Shown piece after piece: positions 49,701 to 61,700 of a stretch of 64,000 bases of DNA. This stretch comes from Notospermus geniculatus. Taxonomy: Eukaryota; Nemertea; Pilidiophora; Heteronemertea; Lineidae. The notes under the pieces are model-generated. The model had not been told where the DNA came from. It did not search any database and worked only from the letters and a program-made list of their open reading frames with translations. The position numbers and the translations under genes are program-made. Position 1 is the stretch's first letter. Each line of letters starts with the position of its first letter. Location: assembly GCA_002633025.1 (NCBI GenBank), contig NMRB01001340.1, positions 88,756 to 152,755 on the forward strand. Direction: 5' to 3'.

Positions 49701-52700
49701 ATATGCAAAAATATCTAACATTAGTACCTGATAAAGGGGCATATCAAGGCTTGGTGGGCGAAGATGGGCACCACCAAATCTTAAGATGTGGTTCACCCAA
49801 AAGAGGAACTTCTCCTGAGAAGTTGGCATGCTATGAATTATCTCTGAACATTTCTTCACATTCTCAGAATAGGTTTTGTTGTTGATTATTTCTGTCATCA
49901 TCTCGTAAAGTTCATCTGAAGTTATTGTCATCTTGTCAACAACATATTTTCCATATGCATGTGCCTCGATGCGCTTCCCACCGTACATTTGGTCCAACCA
50001 TATAGGGATGGTCAACATGGGAACACCGTGGTATATGGCTTCACCTTGTCCATTGTTGCCACCATGGTTGATGAACAATTTGACATTACGATGGCCCAGG
50101 ATGTCATTCTGCGGCAGCCATTTCAAGAGTTTGACGTTCGAGGGCACATTTGGGAAAACCTCATCGAACCTGTACTGCACAATCACTCGTTGTGGAAGTC
50201 GTGCGAAGGCGTCAAAAATTTTTTTGCCTAGGAGTTTCCAGACATACTGCGTTCCTTTCACTGATCCAAGACTCATCACGATAACCCCATGTTTGGCACT
50301 ATTTATATACGATTCTAAGTCGGCTGGCAGCGGCTTCGTAGGAGATGCGGACGACGTGCTTAAGTATATCAAGTTAGGAGCTGATACTCGTGGATAATCA
50401 AGACACATAACTTCAAAGTTCATAAAGTAAATCTCTGACATCTCTGCAAGCTTTTTGAGTGGAATTTTCTTCTTGTGTGGAGGACAGTAGTTGTCCATGT
50501 GGTGGCTGTAAATGTCATAGAAGACAGTATTATATTTCTCCATCCACTGTTCAAAGTTTTCAAGCCTTTCCCAGAAATTCATGCGGTTTGAGAAAGGTCT
50601 AAAGATCTCAGGTTCAATTGATGGCAGTCCAGTGACACCAGACACCCATGATGTCACCTGGAATCCAATCACAGTCACAAAAGGTATGTCAAATCTGTAC
50701 GGTATCATTAAATGACAATGAACTATGTCTGATCCGTCATGAACGACCAAATCAAATTTCTGTCGTTCAATTGTGGCCATTAAGTGTCCATTTTGCATGA
50801 TGGAATCGCACACTCGACTGAAAGCCATCCCCCACCAGGGGTCTGCTCCGAATTTCTTCATGAGTCCAGTTCCTTCCATTTCAGCTGGGTTTTCTAAACT
50901 CCATTCTTCAATTTTGGGAAAGATATCATCTCCTGGTTTTAAGGGAAAGGTTAGGGGCACAAGTCCCTTCTCCCTGATGGCATTTTCAAATTTATCATAT
51001 GCCAGCATCCAGACTTCATGTCCATCATCTTTCAAAGGTTTACTAAGCTTTGTCATAAGGTTGATGTGGCTGTAGAGTCCGAATGGTATGACCAGTATCT
51101 TGGATGTTTCTACAGTTGTCAGTCCAATGGCAATGGCAAGGAATGAAATAAAGACTGACTGCCTCATGGTGGATACGGGATGATCTCTGAAATGGAAAGA
51201 GACACCCAATTTAAGGCCTACTGTGCTGCATGGTTCAAGTTAGAGAGGGAAAGGTTGGGCAGTGAGAGGAGTTTATGCTGAGGTCTTAAGAGAGTGTTTC
51301 TTGGCGCTGGCTCACTCACTAGGAGTACAAAAGTTTTTGTGTGGTGACGTAGAGAGACTGCTGAAGGCCACTGGATTACATTTTGGGCAAAATACATTGC
51401 AAAAACACCATTCCTTACCTTTGTACTTTTTCTCTTTTCGTTGAAATGAACCACTGTTATTTCTGAATGTTGAAGTTTTTGCAAGTCTGAATTCTCCTCA
51501 CTGACTCTCACCCAGGCACCTCAAGCTGTAGCAGAAGAAGTAGTCTTGCGTTCACCTTGTCAGGTACATGTACCTCAAGCACTCACTTTTGGAGTCTAGA
51601 CGATACCACTCACATGACTGACAGAAATGACAAATCATTGCACGTTATCTGTATTAAGAGCAATGGAAATCAGAGATTGATGAGACTCTTGACATTTTCA
51701 GTTCAGTTTTTTGTGCCATATTTGTTCTCCTGATTGGGTCATTTGGAGCTGTGACTTCCAACACATATTGGGAGTCATTATCCTAGTTAAAGGATGAGTG
51801 TGCTCCAGATACGTGATCGATCAGTTTTGACCTGTTCAGCCTGGATAAGTGACGTGAGAATCACCCGATCAGGTCTGGGCCGACGAGAGAGAGGGACCAG
51901 GCTGTCATCATCCCTTTTCCTTGTTTTGATGCGTCTCTGATTGTCTGTTATCGCCTGCAGTTATTCTAACCCATTCTTCTCAGAGATATCATCAATGCCA
52001 TGGCTGAATTTATAAATAGCAACAAGAATAGGACCAATCTCAATCTGGCATTGTCCCTGCCTCACTCTTGCCTAAAGGCAAAGACCTTGGGCGTATGATA
52101 TCGGTTTATTTTAAACCTTCGAGAATAGCTTTACATGTTGTAAAATGTTGATCATTGAAATCAGTGAGGGGATGTGAAAGATAGGCTGTGCTGTGTGTGG
52201 AATCGATGGCTCTTTGGTAGGTTTAATCCCCTTGGTTTAGATATTATATCTGTCAGTTGATTGCCAGTTTCCTGGCCACAGGATGAGGATAGCTCTCCAT
52301 GGTCCTTTTGTTTGTGGTTCTGGAAGATAGAGAGGATAGAAGGACAGCATCCCAGGGTGAACCACCTTATGGGCTTGTGAATACACTGCACCTTCTGCAG
52401 AGAGGCTGTCCTGCCTGGCGTCTTTCTGTGATTTTTCCTGCAGGTCTCCAGTTGAAAGGCAGATTCAGGGGGCAGGTAGTGCACGTGCCCCTTATGCTGC
52501 AGACCCATCTTCTTTCACCATGATTGATTTCAGATTGGGCCCCATCTCTTGGTATGTATTAGTCGGGGGTTGCACCTCCCCTCAGTCTGAAACCCTGCAT
52601 CCACTCCTGTGAGGACAGTTGGTCAACTTTGGGGCAGATTCTTCTGCTTAGCATGCATCACACGGTTCTGTAGCTTCCAATTACAAAGTTACCACTGTGA

Positions 52701-55700
52701 AGAATCATCATGCAGCGTGGAGTTAAATCCATTAAAATCCCATCATCATCATGTAGAGCTCAGTTAATCAATTTCAAAGACTAATTTTTCTGTGTCGTTT
52801 TCGATGTTTGCTCTGTTGCTATGCTACCAGCGTATATTCAGTGGGTACTCCTGTTTGCGATGAAGTTTAAACATATTTCAGGCTGAAGTGTGAGTTGTCT
52901 GAGCACACGTGAAGCATTTGATGGTACGTGGTCACAACGCTATTCGTTTACCAGTACTTGCGGCTGCAGTTCTCTGTGCGATAGCACTCATTAGCTTACA
53001 CTAATCATCAGGCTGTCCATAAATCGTAGTTAACATTTTACTGGTGAAAAACTCTATGCATAATTGATGCACAGCTAGCAGCATGTGAACCACCTTTTGT
53101 CAGCTTTTTGATATGTTTTGTACATTTCTAAGATTGTTCTCAGGTCAGGTACCACATTGTGTCGAAAGAGGCTTAGCATCCCTCAGGCCCATTTTGTAAC
53201 TGGTCTGAAGTGTGGGCCCGTGTAAAGGGTATAAGTGTGGGCCCATCTCACTACATTATGATCCTCGGGCCTCATATTCGGGGAGTTGCCCCCTCTCCGC
53301 CGGGTCCACCAGAATGTCCTTAGTGATTGATTTGGTCATGAGCCATGCTGTTCTGTATGCCGAGTACGGTATTGCTTGGAGTGTATTACTAATTGCGTTT
53401 ATTAGTCACAGGTAATTGACGACTTAATGGAGGGAATAATAATTTAATGACAGGAATGACAGGCATTGATTTCTTGGCCAGATCAACATAAAAACATATC
53501 ATGTACAAACGGATATTGTCATTCTTCTCTCATTCGAAGGAGAATATCAGGCTGGATTTGAATCCTGCTGGTAAAGTGCACACTGGGATAAGATTTCGGG
53601 TTTCGTGTCCTGCTCTTCAGTTGCGTTTGCTTGGGCGGTGTGTGTCAGGTGACCCTCACGTCCTGTAGCACGGGGAACAATACCTGAAAAGGAAAGGCCA
53701 TTATGATGTTGCTCTTTTACCTGCCTTATCCCATTTTAGGCCTATGTTCTCATCCTATAACTGATCCCGAAGCTTCAATGGGAGTCTAATCCAGTTTACA
53801 TGGATTTAGGCCTGCCACAATGTTTTTGGATTTGTTCAGCAAATAAAAGGCCTGTGGGTGTTGAGATTAGGGCTGAATAATCACGTTAGAGATTGTCCTT
53901 TTGTGAAAGGAAGTCATTTGCCGGGAGGACAATTTTATGTCTGTGTTCGTGATACCACTCTTTTTTCCTGGCTGTAGGCCGATTAGATTATGTACTGTAG
54001 AGTACATATGGTTCTTTTACCAGACAGTGTACAGTTCACCCCAGGTTTTGCTTTGGAGGTGATTTTGATTCATATCAGATAGCTGCGCCTTCATTTTATC
54101 CCCAACTCGCTTCTGATTTGTCCCCAAGCTATTGCCAATGTTCGTCTTTTGACAGGACGTATGCCTGCTTGACCAAACTGTCGGATTCACTCTAAAAGCG
54201 TTTCTCTACAAGTAGGCCTACAAGGCACTTGAGGAAAGAATAACACTAAGCCTATAATTTCACAGTTGTTTAAAAAATACAAATTCTAAACACAGTCTTT
54301 TATATTTTCAATCATTTAATCATCGTGTAAAGTCATGTTGTGACAGATAATCCTATAAACCCAATCAAACCACTCATGTAGAAACCACACGACCCACCTT
54401 GTCAGCTATTAGTGTTTACCCCAATTTCTCTTCTATAATAATCCATGAGGTGACACCAAACCAGAATTCCTGTTCTCTCCAATTCTTTATAGCGGCTTTT
54501 CATTGTGATATTCTTTTGCTATGAGAGTTCTTGAATGGTGACATATGCGGAATTAATGTGAAGGGTGTCCCCTATACATTCATCACGGTTCTATTGATGT
54601 ACAGTCAGTGCACATACTCTGAACTGAAACCTGGGTATAGTCACATGGATTTTCATCATTTCTGTAACCTTGGTTTGCTGTGGTGAAGTTAAACAACTCA
54701 GGTAAGGTTCTCCAAATTCTGCTTCCAGAATAGCTTTCAACTCTCATTGATTCTGATACCATTGCCAACGTTTTCAGGTGAACATGTTCATTGGTTTGTC
54801 AGTACTCCTGTACTTGTTCCACATGTAGTGGTTTGGTATTCAGTGGTTTAACTCGCTGCTGAACAAATGTGAAATTTCGATGGTCCATCAGTTGTGATAC
54901 AGCTGGGTTGGTGGAGAATATAGAAATTGCTTACACTTTGCTTTTCCTCTGTCAGTCGTAACACCTTATTGAATTGAGAACTTCATAATCCCAAACACAG
55001 CATATCAGCTCTTATAGATAACATATGGCTAATTTAATATACCGCAGGAGGAAACCAGAGTTCCCAGAGAAAACCTGTACTGCTGGTGATAGTTGCTCTC
55101 TCTATCTCATGAAGATTGGGTCTGACTGGGGATTGAACCCATAACCTTGGAGGTGACAGGTGGCAGTTTCCACTACACCACTCTGACTGCCCATTCCTTA
55201 CAGCTGAGGCCTGACAGTACCACTACCGGTAATCGTGGAATGTAAAGTTACACTCCCTTTCATGGGTTTGGTTGGAAATTTTGTACCGACAGCCTCAGTG
55301 GTGATGGCACAATGCTTCAACTGTGCCTTTCTGACACCTGTAGTGACTGTAAGTCTACTGAACGAACTTTGCCTAAGCTGCTGGTAGTCTCTGGTTGGTC
55401 ATTTTACTGGCATGTTTTTGGCTGATTGCATAACTAACATTACAAACCTGTGAAATTGTTGTGGCTAAATATTCTTCCTGACTTTAACTAGCTTTCCAAG
55501 NGTAGGATGTGAGAACCATCTTTGTTTTGTGTTCGCTGCTGTTCACTGAAACAGTATTGTTAGTCAATTATTATGTATGCGTTCTCACCATAATGATGTG
55601 CTCTTATAAATGTTTCAATAGAGAAACTGTATTTTGTGATTTTTGACCTGGGAATATGGATATTTATGGGTATATGACGAGACGTTTTCATGTTTTGGTT

Positions 55701-58700
55701 CCAGAAATTAGTAAAAGCTGTGAGAATTCTGAATAATCGATGTGTTGCTTTGAATTCTAGAACGGATTTGTCTCAATTGACGTCTGTGATTTCCTATGAC
55801 TGTTGTTGGTGACACCTTGCAGAAAGAATATCAACTAGTTCGGAATTCATACTTGCATAATTTTTCATTGAGATCTTGGTCTTATTTGTACCATATCCAT
55901 TCATTTGTCACTGTATGTCTGTGCGTGAGGTGGGCTCCATGGTATGTGAATTCTCTAGGCATAACTTCATAAGATCTCAAGGACGTTGCTTATCTTGTTT
56001 ATGTCAGCTTACTGATAAATCTGTGGTTTACCTGTGCGCTGTCGGTTTATAATGATATTTTAATGATTTCTTAACAAGTGGGCTTAAGAGGATCAGACAG
56101 TCTTGTCAGACACTCAGAGTGGGGCCCATAGATGTGATATTTTGATGCAATTTGACTATCAAATTGATGGAATTGGAATCAAAGCTGTGCCTTCTGCTGA
56201 GGTGACCAAAAACCTCAGCGACGAAGAAAACGTTCGAACAATAGACTCTATCACTCCAATAGAGCGCAGCACCTGACGGGTAGCTAGCTAGGCCTTCAGC
56301 GTCACGACGTCCCGTGGCCCATTCTGAACGCCATGACGTCACTCGAAAAACCTCCACTTGTTTCAGTGATCACGACGTCGTTTCAAGTCAAGATGTCATG
56401 GAATGAGTACGGGACGTCATGACGCTGTAGTACCCGTCAGGTGCTGCGCTCTTTTGGAGTGATATAGTCTATTGAACTCTAGTCCCTTAATGTAAATGTG
56501 ATATGGTCTCTCAATCTATCCCCATTTCCAGCGTGACTGTGCAGAATTATATCAAATCGTCTCCTGTTTATTGTAGCGTATCATATGTTGATCTTTAATT
56601 GCCTTCGTATTTGACCTTAACCATGACGGATATCATTGAATCGGTGTCACACATGACTGGAGAAGGCCATTGGTGGGAAATAATTGAAAACATATAATGT
56701 GCATCATGCATGATGAGATCAAAGACTCACTTTCAAATTGAATGAATGTCACAAAGCAATGAATGGTTTCAGGTGAATATTTATCTGATGGCTATTTTAC
56801 CTCAATTTTTGGTCGACAGTTTGATCCCTTCACTCTTAAACCGTAATGTTTGTGTTGAATATGGCTGTTTTTGCTTGATTTGATTAGAGAAATGCTGATC
56901 AATGGATTGAGGTGAACTTTAACATTACATTGAAAATGCTCGTCCAGGTCATGTTATTTAATTCACTGGTTTGGAAGTGGCTTCAAAGATTCCACCTGTT
57001 GCCCCGTGATCTTATCCCAGATTACGGTTCAGCCTAATCTTGGGGCTCGTCGATGAATCCTCTATTGACCCCTGTAGATGGCTAGGAATCTGAGTGGGAA
57101 CTGTCACAGACCCAGTGGAACCTCTTTATTAAGGACACCCAGGACTGATGAATGATGTCCTTAATTGAGAGGTGTCGTCATTAGACAAGTTAAAATGAGT
57201 AGAAATTCTAAATTTTGGATTAACTGTGTATCTTCAAGAGAGGTGTGCTCCTGGCAGAGGTCTCGACTATTAAGCATGTCCCACTCCAGATGTGTGTCTG
57301 TCATAACCATGGATGTCTTTGTTATATCTTCCAGGTAATGAACGACCTGCTGGAATCCACGGTCTTCCAGTCCTTAAATCGCACAAACTTCAAAATGTTG
57401 GTCAATGTTTGAATCTCCTTGATGCTAGAGGGGTGGAGGTGGACCAAATCAAAGCTGAGGGTGAGTGTGATCTATTGCTTGTTCTTTGTGGTGAGACCAT
57501 CTGCGACGGGACACCCTGCCCTCTGGGACAGATATCGAACTAAATGAAGCAAAGAGGAGTGAATTTGTGTATTCAGTGATTCGTGTATCTCATATTTCTC
57601 TCTGACAAACTCCTCCCACATGGCACGAACCTCTGCTTGAAACTATCTGCCATCTGGTGACGAATGAAGAAACTGTTGCACCAGTCCAGCTTTTATTATC
57701 ATCCAACAAAATTGTGCTGTTTTGTTGTATAGTGTAGTATTTGTCATTGTTTACTTCCAGAACTTGTTGAAGGGAATCTCAAGTCCACCCTCACTCTCAT
57801 GAAGAATATCAGAGCAAAGTTTGATGTAAGTGAGAGGCTCTGTTAATGACGTCGTCTCTGTGAGTGTGCAACCCTAAGTTTGGATGGGCCCCTTTCCAAC
57901 CTGGCGCCTTTCATTGAAAGAGAAAACTATACAGTGCTCTTTGCAGCTGTTTAATGGAAGGTGTCTTCCAGTAATTGAAGAATGTCCAAGTCTACAAGGT
58001 GTCTTATTCTTGTACATTACAGTCGAGACCCATTGGTCCTCCAATAAGTGGTGCACAATCGTCTCCGAGCAGTTACAGCACATCAAGTACACCACAAACT
58101 TTGTCAGAAAAACCGAAAGGTAGGCCAAAACTGTGTTCAATATTTGAGATATTTTGAGTGACACAACACTTAGATGTGCCATCATGGATGTGCGAGTCTA
58201 GTAGTTTCACAGAGGATGTGTATTGGCCTTACTGTTCCTCCCCTGAGAGACAGTCATTGGATTTAAATAGTGCTTTCAGTAGGAAAGGCATCGAATCCAC
58301 CTCTAAGTTGTTTCATTTGTTTTTAGCCATGCCTGGTGCAGAATTCATCAACGGTGGTCTGGAGATGCTGCCTGGTATCATGGGTGATAAAGAGGAAGAA
58401 ACTAGTCAGAAGATTAATCCTGTGCCAAAAATGGTAAGACAAATCCAGGGCCCAGGTGCTATGTTACGTCTAAAATGATGCTGTTATGGTCTTCCATCTT
58501 GGTTCTTTTGTCAGGTGTATGTTGTGCAATTCTCCATTTTCCTCACCAATACGCCACTGTAATCAGTTTCTGTCAAACCCTGAAGTCTCTGATCTGTTGG
58601 GTTTGGCCAAATCTTGGAGGGATTCTACATTACATGTATTAAGATCCATTGCTTGATAAGGTCTGCATCCACAACCATAAAGGCCTACAAACAATGTCTA

Positions 58701-61700
58701 GACTCCCTTTGTCATAGGAGATTTAAAAAGTCAGTCTGTCGATATATTTTGGTCGTTGTAACGAACACACTACCTGACAGTCCTACTGTGATCCAACTTC
58801 ACTTACTGGTGTATGGTTGTCAAAAAAAAAACATGTAGGGCCTATGCATTAAACCATGTCGAACTACATGTACTTGTAAAGTAAACTCTGTTTGCAATAA
58901 ATTGGGACATTTCATTTTCTGCAGTCCACAACAGAAATGGATGCCCATGGGGTGTTGCAGCACCAACTCTTTGCTCCAGCTCGAGGACCAAATGGAGGAG
59001 GGCACAGTCCTGATTCACTGAATGCATCCAAGTCTTCTCCTTTAAGAGGAGGGGGTCATACACCGGTCGGCTTTACTCCTGTAAGTATGAAGGTAATGTT
59101 ATTAGGTTTGGAAATAGTAGAACATGACCTTATGATTGTTACCATTCTTCGACTAACTACTGTTTGCAGCATTGCTTGCAGTTCCGATGTGATCACTTTC
59201 ATGATTCCATGATTTCAGAACCAAATCTCCGTCCCGAACTCAATGACAGTTGAAGAGAAGCTGAAGTCTCTCCTGACCAATAATAACCACAATGATAATA
59301 CGTATGATGATGGGGAACTACTTCTCCCTCCTCCGCCAAATGATCGTTCGGAATCTTTTGAAGATGAAGTATTTGACAACAGTGCGTTCAGTCCTGACCA
59401 CTCACCAGATATGACAGTAAAGAGTGCTGGGCCGAGCAAGAAGGATCCGAATGCAGGATATGTGGTAAGCAAGTCAGATTTTGTGGTGATTCTCGGAGGT
59501 TATGGCCCAAGGGGGACTGGGAAGAAGTAAGGCCCATCATCCCCAGCCTTACCTGTATTGGGCAACAGTTTCAACCTGTGTTGGAAAATGGAAGACGTGA
59601 GCAGGCTTCATTTTACCAGAGATTGAGACTTTCAGTTCAGAACTTTACCCAGTTTAATGCAAGTGTTGTCATTTCGTCATTTCAAGGATGTCGTCTGCTA
59701 AATCTGTAAAAAATGGTGACTTAGTTATTACTTCATGATCTTGTACACTTTGTCTTTCAGCCATCCAGACCAACAGAGAGGAGGTACGGTCCTCGAGGTG
59801 AAGTTCTCCTGGAGAGACAGTACAGACCTCCACCACCATACCGGCCTAGAAATATACCAACCAACCAGTCACCACCAAGGCAGCCAGGACCTCTCGAATC
59901 TNAGGAGAATCAGCCCTCAGCGCTCTCCTAGTGCACCTCACAATGAGACAGTAAAGGTCTCGATTGATGAAGTGAAGCGTAGTGAGTCCTATAGATTAGA
60001 AAACAGGAGACCTGCGGAGGAAGGGCAGGATCAAAATAGGGGTGCTGTGCAGCAGGAGTCACTACAGACTAGTGATATGGCTCGAAATGAGGCAGTCGAG
60101 GCTCAGAGTAAGGGGGAGAGGGGTCCTTTTGTGATTCAGAATATTACGGGTGTGGATTTTGGTGCGACCGGCACAAAAAGAGATTCAGTTGCGGGTCAAG
60201 GACACAGATACACTGTTGGGCCTACGCATGAACAGCAGATTGGTATTGGTCATTCGCAGGGTGGTAGACATGATCAAAATAGTAGAATTCAACCTATGGA
60301 TGAGGTGGATTTGGTTGCGATGCATAACTTGAGTGCTGAGTCTGGTAACAGGAGAGGTTCTGCTGTTGAAGAGGAAACTCGACTTCGTCACAGTGTTTCA
60401 GAATCTGGAGCAGGGCGTAATCATAACTCTGTCGACGGGCACCACCATCATATTTCTCCTGGATATGACCACAATCAGAGGTTTGATAGACTAGGGCCCC
60501 AGGATGAAAGACGATCCCATCAAAATACAGAATCTATCGGTGCTTATCAGACTGCTCCACACTCAGAGAATCTGAATAATAGACAAATTGAGAGACAACA
60601 TGGTGGCCTACCAAATCAAGGTCATCTGCAGGAAAATCCCCATCAGGGAAGATTTCGATTCTCATGGCCAGAACAAAGGACATCGTTTGACTGTAGCTCA
60701 TCTCTTAGTTCAGAAAATTTGCCAAAATTGGGTGATCCGTTCCAAGACCCCGCATTCGATAATGGCTTACCAAACATAAGAGATTTTGAATTCTCTGGAA
60801 GTGGATTTTCATCACGGTCGGTGACTCCTCCTCTCCCTCCTCTTTCTCCGTCTAACACTCCACCTCGCACGCCACCCCTGTTGCATTCACCACGGGGTGG
60901 CTTGGGGCCTCCGAGGCAGAGGATGCTATCTCCTCGTCAGAATACTCCGTCTTCACGATACCCACAAGGTGCTAGAAAAACCCCAGATCTGCTGACAAAC
61001 ATGGATCATACTCAGGAAATTTTCATCGATGGTCCTGGCGTCACTGATCAAATTAGTATAACGCCCCCTGGATCTCCTCATGGGAAGTACAAAGTTTGGA
61101 ATAATCCCTACACGGCGGGGAGAGTGTCGCTACCATCTCCAAAACAACGACGTAAGAAAAGGGCCAAATCTGGTAAGTGTTGTGTTCTGCTGGCCAATCT
61201 TGTCCGGTAAAGTCCGTGCGGACGGAATGTTCAGGGACGAGAGGTCCAAGGGGAAGTATTGTCTGGGGATGATAGTGTCCTTGAGTCTGTCGGGCCGTCT
61301 AAGTGCACAATGGAGACATCCATGGTGCATTGAGTTGTATTCCTCCAGATAGTTTTGTCTAGAACGTTGATGAAATGTGTTGTGCACACATGGACAACCT
61401 AAATGTATCATTTGGCCATGTTGATCTTGTCTCATGATGTATTAAGTAGACTGTGTTGTTGGAATAATATTGTTTGCTCTCTTACCCAGGAAAGAAACCA
61501 GCTGGTCATCATGTCTCCTTTGCTGTGGATGACACCAGCAGCGACGACAGTTATGAGAAGAATTCGTCGGGGTTGGGAGATCATGACGTGAATGCGAGTA
61601 ATCTCGGGAATCTCTCTCAAGCTGCGACTAGCCAAACACAAGAAATCTCGTTGGTACGGAAACAGTTAGATGGATTAGAGACGATGTATCAGGAAATTCT

